Assembly (NCBI GenBank): GCA_947034895.1 | Contig: OX344762.1 | Location: 17,154,760-17,218,759, forward strand | Direction: 5' to 3' | DNA length: 64,000 nt | Source: Rhytidiadelphus loreus | Lineage: Eukaryota > Streptophyta > Bryopsida > Hypnales > Hylocomiaceae | Shown here: in pieces, positions 1-12,700 of the stretch | How positions within the stretch are numbered: the first letter of the stretch is position 1 | Layout: each line of letters opens with the position of its first letter | Position numbers and translations under genes: made by a program | Notes under the pieces: generated by a model | The model's input: only the letters and a program-made list of their open reading frames with translations | Told to the model about the DNA's origin: nothing | Database searches by the model: none

Positions 1-449
1 CTCTTTATCTTTTATAGATGTATTGCTTTTGATGTATGTAACCTCATGAATAAGACTATCACGTTCTTGCTTAATAACCTGCATCAAAGCTTGTAAAGAC
101 TTATTTTCTTTAGATAATTTATTTGTTGAATATTATATGTATCAACCTTGACTCCAAACTCATGAATTTGTTGTATTAAGTTTTTTTTTTCATTATTAGC
201 TTCATCTAGGTTTGTCACCAAATACTTTATATGATCTTGAGCATTGCAAATTTTTTCATATTCTTCCCTTTTACTCTCAAAATATATGTTACGAAATTCT
301 TTAAGGTCTTTAATTTCTAAATCTTTCTCGTAAAGTTGATTCAACAAGCTCTCATTAGAATAATGAGGGTAATAAATTTTACTTCCATAATTATTACTTG
401 CATTGAAAATCTTTTCTTTCCTATCGAACCTAGATCTATAATTTTCCAT
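1..449 (-). pseudogene. Coiled-coil ORF of an LTR retrotransposon (gag position), frameshifted
   Basis: An ATG at 449 opens a 121-codon frame beginning MENYRSRFDRKEKIFNAS. It is rich in Lys, Glu, Asn and Ile with a heptad-like pattern, so a coiled coil is likely. The frame stops at 84. From about position 115 to the left edge a second frame continues the same character (KENKSLQALMQVIKQERD), so a one-base indel probably breaks a longer protein that runs off the window. The ATG lies about 100 bp downstream (minus sense) of a tRNA-Asp-like primer binding site, which is where gag sits in Ty3/Gypsy elements. No zinc knuckle, protease or reverse transcriptase is visible here. The gag assignment is therefore positional inference, and another leader-encoded protein is possible. 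Confidence 0.55.
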
Positions 450-544
450 TTGTATATCCTTTCAAAAATACATTAAAATTATTTGATTATACAAGAAAAT
501 GATTCTATTTAATCAAACATCTTAAACCAATCCATCTTAAAATT

Positions 545-561
545 CCCCGACAGCGGCGCCA
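545..561 (-). other. Primer binding site of an LTR retrotransposon (tRNA-Asp type)
   Basis: On the minus strand the site reads TGGCGCCGCTGTCGGGG. This matches the complement of the 3' end of plant cytosolic tRNA-Asp at 15 of 17 positions, with two transitions. It is two bases from an LTR end of the form CAACA, the usual spacing. This primer is typical of Athila/Tat-type Ty3/Gypsy elements. Confidence 0.75.
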
Positions 562-563
562 AA

Positions 564-970
564 TGTTGAATATATCAAAAATTAGCATCCCTGTTAGAAT
601 TGTAATTTTTATCATAGTATAGTGGTAGAGGTCCGTTTGCAGGGAATTTTGTATTGGATTAGAAATAAGAATGAATGAATTATTATTCATAAGGCCAATC
701 ACTTGCCTAATTGACACTGCCACTTGCCACTTGCAAGCCACAACAACTAGTCCAAAATTCCAAATGTACTACTTGTGCATACACAAACACAAGTAATTTG
801 CACAACTGCTCACTACTTGTGAGCGTGCAAATCAACCCTAACACATTAAGACAACGCACCAACTATGCGGACACACACACGTCAATTTGTAATATAATAT
901 TTTTTTTAATATCGATAATGTGTTACAACTAGTTTTGATTTTTTAGTGTTTCGACAAATTCTATAAGCTA
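564..970 (-). mobile_element. LTR of the same retrotransposon (outer boundary unresolved)
   Basis: On the plus strand the LTR begins TGTTGAATATATC at 564, which is the CA end in the element's minus-strand orientation. I could not find the outer TG end; it may lie beyond 970. No second LTR is in the window because the element runs off the left edge. Nothing gene-like is visible between about 970 and 2200. Confidence 0.5.
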
Positions 971-2223
971 TATGTAAGAGAGTAAGAGAGAGAAGACAAG
1001 TAGTCTGCTTTACTTAAAGTCAAGTGGAGATTTAAGAGGGACATGACTGTTCATTTAAAGCTCCTTCCTATCTATCTGTCCTACTTCCTATCTTTAACCA
1101 ATTAGACTTTCCATATCTATTCTTCAATTGTGCTTTTAAATGACTTGTTCTCCAAATTACTATGTACAAATGGAAATACAGTTGAATTGCTATCTCTATT
1201 TACACTAGGAAAGCAAATAGTCAAAAATAAAAAAATCTAGTTGACTACAAGTTGCTGAATGTCGCAAAATTTAAATATGTTGTAATATGAAATTTCCAAT
1301 AGATGTTTTTTATTGCCGAAGTGAAAATCTTAAATTTTATTAATTATTCGACAACTATTGCCAAATCTGATAAGGGACTATGGTACTATAGAAGACCACC
1401 CCTTTTTCACAACAAAATTCCAAGAATGAATAGTTGTACTTCTGTCCTACTACAAAGATTCCCTATCATCCATCACATGCCAAACATCTTTCTTGATGTT
1501 TAAGGGTTAAGGCAAACAAGCCTATTACTGTTCAAACTAACAATCTAAATATTTTGGAGTTCAAAAAATCAACTTGAGAAGTGTTCTAGAAAGGGACAAA
1601 TAAAAGCGGACTTAATGAAATGGGGACCAGAAAAGTTACATGATTGTCAAGAACAACCATTTTGATGTTACAATTGTTGGCCAATTCATCTTATAGTGCA
1701 TACAAAACAAAAATCATTTGGAAAACAACAAAGTTCATTAAGTATGTCATTAGAAAAGAAAATCATTGATATGAGAAAGAAAAAGTAGTGAATATCAAAG
1801 ACAAGTAAGGAACCTATCAGCTTACAATTTATATAGGATAGCAGATTAGCAGGACAACAATAAAGAGAGAGTGATGGTTTATGATTACCTTAACCAAGAG
1901 GGCTTGAATGTCTTTCTAGGACTCTAGAAAACAATCATGCTTAAAATAGCAATGTGTTCATTGCAACAATGAACTATGATAGATGAACTTGTCTATTGTG
2001 GCATTTTGCAAGGTACAATATTGTGATTCCCATTTAAGTGTTCTTTTGCAACTAGGAGACCAAAAGCCCAACAAATGAAGTAAATTGTAGTAGTCTTATC
2101 GTTGTCATGGAATGAGAACATTATATTATTAGGTCATATCACAAGGGTAGCAATTACAAACAAATCAATCGATCCATATTAAATCAATCAAACATCAATC
2201 GACACATTCTCCTTTGTTTCTTG

Positions 2224-2369
2224 CTACCTTGGCAAACTCTTCATTTGTATGGTGAGTGTCTTTTGGATTTTCTTCTTGGCATCTTTTACAATTTGGGTTA
2301 GTTTTTTGCGCTTCTCCTTATCATTTTTGAAGGCTACCTCTTCATCACCTTTACCACATACTGATTCAT
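2224..2369 (-). pseudogene. Possible last exon of an unrecognised lysine-rich protein
   Basis: After an acceptor-like TTCATTCAG, the minus strand stays open for 48 codons and ends in TAG. Part of it reads KRKKLTQIVKDAKKKIQ. The composition (Lys/Glu/Asp) is unlike chance translations of the surrounding AT-rich DNA. No upstream exon could be joined with confidence, so this may be a transposon-borne or decayed exon. Function unknown. Confidence 0.25.
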
Positions 2370-2449
2370 CTGAATGAAAGTGAATAAGTACCACCAACCT
2401 ATATTTAACAAATTATGGATAAATTTATAAGTTACAAACAAATCTATAT

Positions 2450-2692
2450 GGGCAATTTCGTTAAAATGGCGATATTCCATTAAAATGGTGGTTTAGGGGG
2501 ACCAACTAGGGCATGATATCTTGCGGAAGATGACGGTAGGGGCAATACCATATGTAAACAAGTGGTGATTTGGGCATGCATGGGATACAATCGATGCTTG
2601 ATATGAGATGCATAGGTGCCTCAATACACCTCAATCTATGTTCCTTCATGTACAAATGCCAATGTAATACCGCCATTTTAACAAAATTGCCC
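2450..2692. mobile_element. TIR element, family M1, copy 1
   Basis: The 243-bp element begins GGGCAATTTCGTTAAAATGG and ends with its inverted copy. The terminal 22 bp differ by one base. A second TTAAAATGG lies just inside the left end. It is non-coding and flanked by AT on both sides; no longer target duplication is visible. Confidence 0.8.
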
Positions 2693-3690
2693 ATTTATGT
2701 ATTTAGTGACCAAAAAATAGGCCCAAAGGCCATGTAAAAAACATTGAAATGTGAAATTTGAAAATTAAAAAATTAAAAGAAACACTTGAATGCAAATAAA
2801 ATCTATGTGAAGAAAATGACTACCTTCTACTCTTTTAGGAGTAACTTTGTCTTATTGCAACTCAAAAGTTCAAGTCCAAGTTAAAATTAATTTTCTAGAA
2901 GTCAAAAAGGTGAATCTTCAACTTTTGTAGGTATAATAAAAAGAATGGGTCCTTGAAGGCCAACAAATCTAGAGTCCAAATAGTGCAAATAAATAAATAG
3001 AAACTAATTTTTAATTAAAAAAATATTGTGTTTTAATGTGGCACATCTTTTAAAAAAATATAATTTAGGAAAAAAATTGCATTATTGGTATAGATTTGAT
3101 GTCCTCCTTGAAGCCCCATTCTTTTTGTAATGCTAATGGACATTTTCCTATAATTTTTCAAACCAACAATTCCGATTCTCTTTTTGCACATATTGCACAT
3201 TCCCAACTACATGTAGATCTTAGATTTTATGACATACGTTTAGACAATAGAGTTAATTGTAAAGTGTGTGTAAATGGAACACAAGAGGGAATTTGAGAAA
3301 AAAACAAAGGAAGAAACTCCTTGAGGCACTTCTAAACTTGGTTTGATGGAGTTTGATGATTTTTTTTGGGTCTATTACTAGTTGAACCTTCCTTTGACGC
3401 CCTTTTACAAATTGGGGTTCACTTTATGATTAAATCTATTGAGGGCAAAAAGTGGTCGAGATGGGTGACTTTCAAGATTCATGTAGAAATGAAGAATGCA
3501 CCTATTAATCCATAAATTAGATTGTTCATGACAAAATACCTTGGTAATAAGTAGTATCTTGTTCAAGACTAAGAGTATCTTCTACCTTCAAAGTTGTGTG
3601 AGGATCTTTACAACTCATGATCAATAGACTAATAAGACTACTAGCGAAACTTCGCAACCGTATCACTTGAAGATACCGCAACATAGATAT

Positions 3691-3996
3691 GGGCAATTTT
3701 CTTAAAATGGCACTATTGAGTATTCCATTCGCCATTTTTAGATTCCTTGGTCCAAACTATAAAAATCACATCTAGATCTTGTGTAGATTTCAGAAATCTA
3801 GTGTAGGTATAGATTTCAGATTGCACGTTCTAAACTATAAAAATGACATCTAGGAATGATGTAGATTTCAGACATCTGAGAAAGGTATAGATTTCAATTA
3901 TCTAGAATGTTAATACATTTCTGAATTCAGACTGCCTGGTCTGAACCTCACAAACTGACAAAGTAGCGGAATGGTGCCATTTTAGCAAAATTGCCC
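3691..3996. mobile_element. TIR element, family M1, copy 2
   Basis: The 306-bp element starts GGGCAATTTTCTTAAAATGG and ends with the inverted counterpart, with two mismatches over 23 bp. The interior carries repeated modules containing TAGATTTCAGA. It is non-coding and flanked by AT on both sides. Confidence 0.78.
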
Positions 3997-4151
3997 ATCA
4001 TATGCAATGCATGCCCTGGCTTCTTTTCAAGACCGCCCTAACATGTTTTAATTGAGCGTTAGGATGCACTAGACTGATAGAAGATTTGAGAGAAAAGAAC
4101 TAACCGGACAAAGAACTAAATGTAGAATGATACGATCAAATTGCACTGAAT

Positions 4152-4392
4152 GGTCAATTTCGTTAAAATTGTGGTATTCCGCGCGCCATTTTAATGGAAT
4201 ATCTTTTACAAAAGAGAATAAGTGTGCCGCGATAGGGTCATACATGTGCCAATTTTATGCCTAGCACATTCAAATCACTCCTAGTTCACACATTTCCACT
4301 CCCCTCAAACAATCTTTTCATTGTTTTCATTCTTTCAATAGTTTCATTTTGTGCCATTTTAATGGAAAACCGCCATTTTAACGAAATTGACC
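4152..4392. mobile_element. TIR element, family M1, copy 3
   Basis: The 241-bp element starts GGTCAATTTCGTTAAAAT and ends CATTTTAACGAAATTGACC. Both ends carry a subterminal CCATTTTAATGG module. It is non-coding. The region from here to about 5000 contains no gene that I can support. Confidence 0.78.
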
Positions 4393-5002
4393 ATCTGACT
4401 AGGATTGAGCTAGCTAGTATCCAGGCTTGCATACACATATTTCCTTAACCCCTCCCCGACCCAAGGGGATGAAAAGTGTCCACTGTGAAATAAAAATTAA
4501 GAACCACCATCAAACATTGTCAGTAGGGCTTGACCTCTTGATTTCAGATTCTGATGTTGCATTTACAAATTTACTATTCTATGCAATGAAGCTATAATCA
4601 CACATCCCAACGATGAAGACTTCTCAGTCCACCTTGGTTTTTGTGTTGCGACACTACTTTTAATTTGCAGACTGAAACAAACCTTGGGCGGTGAGGGTAC
4701 GGTGGGCAAAAGTGAACCCGTGTGTGAAAAGTGTACAGACAGTATTGTCAGTACATGGTCCCACGTACACTCGTTGTGAAACTATGTACCCACGAGGTCT
4801 ATTGTGACTTTTCACAGGGATTCAATACGAGCTGACTGCGCGTGTACGTCTAGAAACATTTTAAAACGAACATGAACACGGTGCAATAAGATACATCCAT
4901 GAAATTCCGCACAGATTTGGCTTCAGTTGTGGAGTGTGTTTTACGTCCTTTAATTTGAGTGCCTCAATTTTGTGGATCTTGTTCTCTATTTCAAGAGGAT
5001 CT

Positions 5003-5017
5003 CCCCCCCCCCCCCCC
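5003..5017 (+). repeat. Poly(C) tract
   Basis: Fifteen consecutive C residues followed by GCCCCCTCCC. This is the longest C run in the window. Confidence 0.95.
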
Positions 5018-6545
5018 GCCCCCTCCCTCGCCCCTAGAAAGTGCAAAAATTAGTGGATACCGTATGAAAGGTTTGAATTTTCCCAAGTCTTGCTCATAGG
5101 GTGAGCAAAAACGAGGGTGGTCTTTGATTCTTCAATCTCGAAACATTGTCGTAATCATTAAATACTCTAAACGATCGTACTCGGAGATACATTTACACGA
5201 TTGCATGCCTACGTGCATCGGACAACGGCGAACCCATGCGAATTGGAAACCTGCTTTAGAAATTAAATACGTAGTGTTTTCAGGGTCACAGACTCACAGT
5301 GATGATGTACAGACATCCTTAAATCCTGGATTGAGGAATTCACCAACATGTATGATGAACTTTGGTTATTATTCCGCAGATTTCACAGACAAAGATGGCT
5401 GATAATATGCACTGCAGTCAAACTCAAATACGTATACGGCCAACTATTTGAGGAACATAGCAGCCAACTTGAATTGAACACTGAAGGACTAGAGGATTAG
5501 AACTGTTCATCGAAGCTGAAGTAATTTACTATGGTATCATAGATCAGAAATTATTACAGCTGAGAGCATCCAAAGTACTTGCTGAGCCAGAATCTATGAA
5601 TTTTGATATAATGCCAGTATAGAATTGGCATCTTCAAAGCAGAGATTCAAAGAAAAAGGAAGAATTCAGACCTGGCGTCTATGCTCCCGAATGACAAGCA
5701 TCTCCTCTTCTAGCACTCGCAGTGTGAATCTGAGCTGCTTGGGGTGCATGCAATCGGACAACTAGCTTTAGGCGAATCTCCTTCCGTCACACGTTTACTT
5801 GCGAACCTAGATTGTTGTAAATGTTCAACTCATAGCCCTTATCACTGAATGTGGGATCCAGAATGAAAAAGCTGTTAATTTAAGCCTATCCAGCAGCTTC
5901 TCTCTTGTAAGCGTTTCGGACTTGCAGCTCTGGAAATAGCAGTCACTCCGATCAGTCCTGTTAGAATTAATGCCACAAGGGATTTTTAAGAGTTAACCAT
6001 CGATTTGACCATCTCAATTGAACCATTAATTACCTCCTAAGAGATCAACTCCGTTTCATACTTTCATTACGTACTATGATGGTAAACTCTTAAAACTCCT
6101 TGGTGTGTCCGAGTCCTCATGATTTCAGCCAACTCTAATATAAAAAAGAAGAGGGGAATGAATTCGGTATTCTTAGTGACTCTTACCTGCTAGCTGGGGA
6201 GACGACACTTGTGATGGCATGTTTTACTTGCAAGAGACTGTTCACGTACTCTTGAATTGCATCGAGAACATCCGGCGAGAAATCGAGAATCACGGTACGT
6301 ATGGGATGAGCCAGTGCTTCCCAACTTATTTGGGACACTTGTTTTCACCTTCTGCAAGGATGTTGATTTCATATCTGAGAAACACACAAGAGCTCTAAGC
6401 TGTTAACTGAATACTGCTGGCTTTGTAAATATGCAATTCCTTAGTCCTACACTACCATGCACGCAGACAGAGGAAAAGTCATTGACCTGTTTCACAGTCA
6501 GCTCATACTGAACCCTCTGTGAGAAAAGAGTACACAGTGATTGAG

Positions 6546-6578
6546 TACATGGTCCCACAATCGGTATGGGACCATGTA
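6546..6578. repeat. Short inverted repeat TACATGGTCCCA
   Basis: Two perfect 12-bp arms, TACATGGTCCCA and TGGGACCATGTA, are separated by 9 bp. A related block, GTACATGGTCCCACGTACAC, occurs near 4750, so the motif belongs to a locally repeated sequence. Confidence 0.8.
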
Positions 6579-8319
6579 TTGTAAAGTCTCCTTTCACCAT
6601 ACAATATTTAAGGTAGAGGTTCCAATCTCTCCATGCAGGTGAAGTCTATACAACAATATAGACAGTCACGTACTTGCACTCTCACATTTATTTTGTATTA
6701 AGTTACAAAACAACTGCAAAAAACAGAAGTGTCAATAGATTAGGTATTTCCGCAATTAGAACAAATCGAAGGAGCCTCTAATGTACTGTATCTAATGTAC
6801 TGACCCTCTGTGTATACCAATCACACAGGGGACGCCGGAGTCAATATGACCTGGTTGTGAAAATTGCAACCTTGTGAGCTTTCAGCTTTGTGAGAGTGAA
6901 AGTATCCCAGAGTTGCAAGATATCACCGTATGTGTAAATAAGATTCATTCTCCTGATCCGAACGTAACAAATTTTACTCTCGATCAACCACCGCTGATCT
7001 CGATCTACATAAAGATTATTATGTGATTCTCATAGAAAGATATATCACAACACACACTTATCAGCAGTAGCTATCATCTACTTGACTGCAAAAGCGAAAC
7101 CTGAGTGGCGCAATTACATTTGAGCGGGCCGGCGGGATTCAAAGACCAACGAGAAGACGTACTTCTTGGCTTCTTGCGAGTGTGAACTCTTGATTTTCAT
7201 AACCGTAAGTGGAGCTCTTTCTTCCGCAAGTCAGATCCTGTTCATGGGTTGACGATGTCAGTACTGACAAACGATCCAGCATCTTCCAACTTTTTTCAGA
7301 CTAAATCCGCAATCCTTGACAGGTGGTGCTAGCTGCTGATCAAAAAGAGAAATACTGCAACGTAAGCAAAACATACGTACACGAACAGGGATCGGAGGAA
7401 TGTAACACTATATAAACTGAACACGTACGAGAATACTCCTCGGGATAGCCTTCCAGGGACTCCGATCCAGGCCAGTTCTTAAAGTTCTCTTCTCTGTTGA
7501 CCACGCGCCACAATTGTAGTTAAGACAACTATTGCATGTAATTAAAAATTCAACTCACTGGAAATCTCTGTTGACTGCAGAGACTAGGTGGATAGTGTGT
7601 ATACCTTAAGCCTCTAATGGGAGGGATCCAGAAAACCTATAAATTGCTCATTATAACAAATAACAACATGGACGACGACGTCTTTCAAGCATGTATCACA
7701 ACGGAAAACAACGAGACAGTGAATATAGCCGTGCTAGGTCCCGGTTGGCTAGTATACTATCGATTATCTCCAGCGTACAATATGCAATGCCTCAAGGAAG
7801 GATCGATCTAAAGCCGGCATTTGTAGAGCAGCTGCTTTACAAACATGTTGTATCGCTCCTCCTGCAAACGTGAAGCAATTACACAAGAATCCGGGTACGA
7901 ATCCTACTACCACGGGACAACAAATTCAGCTTCCCCCGTAGGAAACTTGTGATGCAAGAATAGCAAATCATGTGCTTTGAACGAATACACAGTTACACAC
8001 CTGTTGAATCACTGAATGCGAGAGAAAGCTGCTCCAACACACATATGGTTATCCCGCTTCCCTCCTTCGGATCCGGAATTATGCATTGGTCCCCACGTAG
8101 CATCTGCCTCTTCCCGTCTGCACAGAAACCATGCCTGCCACAAACATGGGTAAGAGGATACTCAGCACTCCAGCACAATCATAAAGGATCAATCGGATAT
8201 ATGATAAACTTCTTTATGTTCTCGAATGAACGATATTCGTGCCCCACCTACATGTTATAATTCTTTTGAAAATTGATAGAGAGGAATAGAGGATGTCCAT
8301 ATCGCTCTGTGTTCAAAAC

Positions 8320-8470
8320 GTCAATTTCGTTAAAGTGGCACGATTCCAACGTCAAAAATTGTGACATATATGTGCATGAGGTCTTTAGTAACATCTAGGA
8401 CAGGTACGGATTCATAATTCAGAACTGAAAGGTGACAAAGTAATGGATTACCGCTAATTTAACTGTCCTG
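8320..8470. mobile_element. Degenerate TIR element, family M1, copy 4
   Basis: The left end reads TCAATTTCGTTAAAGTGGCA and the right end is an eroded counterpart (ACCGCTAATTTAACTG). The interior resembles M1 copy 2. It lies in unit A and has no obvious match at the equivalent place in unit B, which suggests insertion after the duplication. Confidence 0.5.
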
Positions 8471-8739
8471 CTAAGCAGTCCCTTTAGAGAGATGCATGTC
8501 ATGGGTTGATCTCACATCGGTGGGAGAAGTCAGAATAATCGATTACACACGAAAAGAAATCACATATGAGGGCTCTTTGCAAGTTATAGCTAAAGTCCCC
8601 TTTGTAAGCATTGGTTGCTATTTTCATTAATGACTATCCTAATAGCATGTCCTATGCTACACCTTGTGGTGAAAACATGTCACTAGCCAGCAGTGTGACA
8701 CGCACCCAGTACAAGCAGTAGCATATATATACTGCAACA

Positions 8740-8855
8740 GGAAGTAGCGCGCTGTTGCAACAATGCAGCAATCATTTTGCAATGGTTTTGGGGCAGTCCC
8801 GTACTTTGCAAAACATTGCAGAATGATTGCAGCAAACTTGTTGCAAAAGTCTTCC
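8740..8855. repeat. Long imperfect hairpin rich in TTGCAA
   Basis: Arms of about 45-50 bp pair from GGAAG (8740) to CTTCC (8855). Matched segments include TTGCAACAA and GCAATCATT..TGCAATG, around a loop of about 16 bp. At least eight TTGCAA motifs occur between 8755 and 9030. A segment of about 300 bp (about 8735-9045) is absent from unit B, consistent with a foldback insertion. Confidence 0.6.
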
Positions 8856-9799
8856 GTGACCAACTTCCTCTCTCAGAACTAATGCATATCTATGCCTAAA
8901 CTGTTGCAAAAACTGTTAGAATCTCAAATTGTTGCAAATACATCACACAGTGTTGTACACCATTGCAAAGCTTGTTAATAGATGCTTGGCGGTCACTGGA
9001 CCATTGAAATTCTATTGCAATAAATCTCAGCCGTCTGTACTGGTGATACCGCATGCAATACTCGACCTAAATCTTAAATAGCATCAAAATAAAGCAGACA
9101 AGAAGCACATGACACGAGGACGGAATACAAGAGTAGAATGCAATTCCAACCTGTTCAGCAGCGCGACTACGATCCGGCATGCAGGCAGCTAGAGAGCTGC
9201 TCAGCTGCTGATCCGATCCATTGCATTCGATGCTTTGGAAGTTCAGAGACTGGAAGCTGGAAAGCTTGAAGTTCTGCTGGGAATCTTTTTTGTAATGATG
9301 ACCACTCGCAACAGTGGTCCAGGTCTCGAGCACTGATGACTGCCTCGATTGGCGTGAGCGCTTTACGCTTTTGCTTTTCGTTTGTTTTCAGTTCTTTAGA
9401 ACGAACTGCTGCACCACTCATTGATGGCCGGCCTATGCAGCTCTAGCCCTACCGACTCTCGTTCATCCGCGGTCTTCCCTCCTGGGTTTCATCTGCTGTC
9501 ATCCAGTTTGGCGTTATTATCCCACACGTTGGGAACTGTACGTCGAACTATCCTTTCGGGTCCCATCTCCAACACTGCAAGAAAGCTTCATCAACAGTTC
9601 GGCTATTTCCACCAGTTCAAGAAACGTTATCAACACCCAAAGTTCACTTGCTGGAAATAGTCAAAATGGTGGACCACTTGAATGTTTTCTTATCCCAACT
9701 TTGCAACCCTCTGTGAGAACTTTCAACAAATCACAAGTTATTGAAGTTACACACAGAAGAGATTATTTCAATCTTCACAACAGTGAAGTTAATTCAAAG

Positions 9800-12700
9800 A
9801 AAAGGAAAATTTCAGACCTAGCATCTGAGCTTCTGATCGAATGACAAGCATCTCCTCGTCTAGCAGTCGCTGGGTGCAACTGGGCACCTGAGCTGGAGCC
9901 GGAAAACTAGCTTCATCCGAAGCTACTTTCGCCACCAGTTATTATGAGGAAAAATCAGTCACTTAGTCTTGCTACAACCTAGTCTTCTACTGATTGAGTC
10001 CTTGTGATCATAGCCATCCCCCCAAAAGTAGAGGCCAAAAAGTGGTTGATTGGATATTCTCAATGTTAGAATTTGACCTGCTACTTGAAAAGAAAGCACA
10101 TTTAATATTAAAAAAATTTTGTAACTTATTTTTTCATAAAAAAAGTTAGGTAAGATCTAGTCACAATACATGTCGTTGTGTGCCAACTTAAGGTAAAAAT
10201 CAATGACAAATCCCATAATTATCATAAGTGGTGCTCTCTGGACCTTCTCAATGAAAGAGTTTCTTACAATACTTGCCTCAAAATGAAATGTGCAATCTCC
10301 CAATTAGCAGGTTAGATTCAAACATTAAGAATACCTAGTCCATCACTTATGTACATAATTTGTAAGGTGTTGATTACACATCTGAAAAACACACATCAAC
10401 TAGCCGTTAGAAGAATAAATAAAGCAATGCAATTTTTTAGTACTTCCATCCATGCATGCAGTGAGTCAGACGAAACTTGAACGGTTTCACAACGAGCTCA
10501 TGCATGTTTCATCCCCTGTGAAGTTTATAATTTGTGACATGCAGTGAAAAGTTTCCAGGGTTGTGTCAATGATTTATTAGTATTTCCTACACGCAAGACA
10601 GATTTATATATATATGTAAGCTTCATTCTGCTGGACGGAAGTTCGAACGTAACACACATTACTCTCACGGTCTCAATCACTGCTGCACTCGATCTGCACA
10701 GATAATAATACTCGAGTCTCATAAATCGATATATACAGAACACATGCTTAACAGAAGTAGCCCTAGCTATCGATCACCCGACCAATTGACTGCGAAAACA
10801 CGGGATTCAAAACTGACTGGCACAATCACGTACCTTTGAGCGGGCCGAGATTCAATGACAAGGTGAAGACGTGAAGTGTACACTGTGCGATCGAGAGTAA
10901 ATTCTTGTTGACTTGTTGTTCGTAGGAATTCTATATAGCCATACGTGGAGCTAATTCTTCTGTTTGCCAGAGCCTGTTGATGGGATGACGATGTCAGCAT
11001 TGACAAACAATCCAGCATCTTCCAACTATTTTAAACAAAATCTTCAATTCCTGAAATTTGGCCAGCAGCTAGTGCACAAAAAGGAGGTGGAAGAGGGAAA
11101 CTGTGAGGTATATAAAACCATACGTACACGAGCAAGCCGCAAGGATCAGAGGCGTGTAAATGTAAGTGTGTAACGTCATATAATTTGGACACACACTCCT
11201 CGGTAAGGCCCCCGTAAGGCCTTCCACAGACCCTCCAGGCTAGTTCTTAAGTCGCCTTCTCTGCACACCACACGTCACAATTTCGGCTTAGACAAACAGT
11301 TGCATGTAAACACTCACTATATATCTCTTTCAACTAGCGTACCATAACTTTCTGTTGGGACTGGGAGAGGTCCAGTGAACCTTCACTTTGCTCATTGCAT
11401 ATCTGAAACAATACACAACATGGACGACGACAACTGTAAAGCATATGTCACGAACAACGGAAAACGCCCTGTGAATCGCCCAGAAAGTGTTCTATCGATT
11501 ATCTTCAACGTACAAAAGGCAGTAAAGGAAGGAGCTACCACCGAGGCATCGACGTTGGTAACGCTGCTGCTTAACCACGCTGTACGTACGTACCGCTCCT
11601 CCTGCAAACATAAAGCAATCGACTTACACACGAATCCTACTACCATGGGACAACAAATTATGCTTCTTAGCAGTGCAACGTACTCCTTAGGAAACTTGAG
11701 ATGCAAGAATAGCAAATCATGTGCTATGAACGAATACACACCTGCTGAATGCGAGAGAAAGCTGCTCCGGGAGCTGCTCCAACACACATGGGGTCATCCC
11801 ACTTTTCTCCATCGGATCCAGAATTAGGCACTGATCCCCACGTAGCATGTGTTGAACCTGCCTCTTCCCGCGCCGTCTGCACAGAAACCATGCCAGAAAC
11901 GTCAGTAACAAGTTACTATGCATTTCATCAGATTAAGAAAGGAACAATTAGACAGAGATCTGACACTCTTCAGTATGTTCTCGAAAGATCGGAAGATATT
12001 TGTGCCCCTACCTACATGTTACAAATATTGTGAGAATCCATAGAGAGAAGGTCCATGTCGCTTTGTACTCAACAAATACAATTACCTCAGGTTCTCATAT
12101 ATGTTAGAATATTAGATTCCCTGAGGCGAATCTGTATGCGTGCATTCGCGTTCAGGAGTCTCACATTTCCCACGAACCTCCACATTTGCCATCTGCAGAC
12201 TGATCCTGTAAGCAGATGTGTTAGGTTGAACTTCGGTGGAAAACTGAGACCTACATACTCACAGAGTGAAAGAAACCACATATGTGTGAAAGCTCTTTGC
12301 AAGTTGTTGCTAGCCCTCTTGACAGCATTAATTTGTTGCTATTCTCATTGTGCACTTGCTAATAGCATGTTCTGTGCTACACCTTGTGCTGGGAACACGT
12401 CCGCCCCCAAGGCAGCAATGCGACATGCACCCACTAACAAGCCCTAACATGTACACCGCACGCTACACCGCATACTCTATCCCAATCAAATATCTGAAAT
12501 CATTCATATCTATCTATCTATCTAGCATCAAAAGAAGACCAATAAGGACCGAAACGAAGAGTCAATGCAGTTCAAAACCTGTGCAGTTTCGAAACTTGTT
12601 CATCTTCCCTGCTCCGATCGAGCAGGCAGGCAGGCAGGCAGGCAGGTCCGCAGGTCCGCAGGTCCGCAGTCTCGAGAGCTCCGGAATCCTGTGCATGCGG

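Larger units (their letters stand above)
5660..9480. repeat. Tandem duplication unit A
   Basis: This unit recurs in the same order and orientation as unit B (9800-12990). Anchors are GATGACAAGCATCTCCTC (about 5690 and 9839), TCCAGCATCTTCCAAC (7278 and 11010), AACATGGACGACGAC (7666 and 11417), CAAATCATGTGCT, and TTGATGGCCGGCCTA (9421 and 12881). Similarity is patchy, with many indels that are not multiples of three. In the best-aligned block (about 8020-8125 against 11766-11860) differences fall roughly equally on all three codon positions, so coding constraint is not supported. A minus-strand open stretch at about 6186-6330 (reading SPDVLDAIQEYVNSLL) with a GTAAGA donor occurs only in unit A and could be a real exon or chance. 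No known protein was recognised. Confidence 0.7.

Noticed and set aside
9167..9421. Paired minus-strand frames starting MSG in units A (9421) and B (12881)
   Set aside because: The first 30 residues look alike (KALTPIE), but the frames diverge, end at different places and show no third-position bias.
11375..11827. 150-codon plus-strand frame in unit B
   Set aside because: The homologous part of unit A is frameshifted and has stops, and indels between the copies are not multiples of three.
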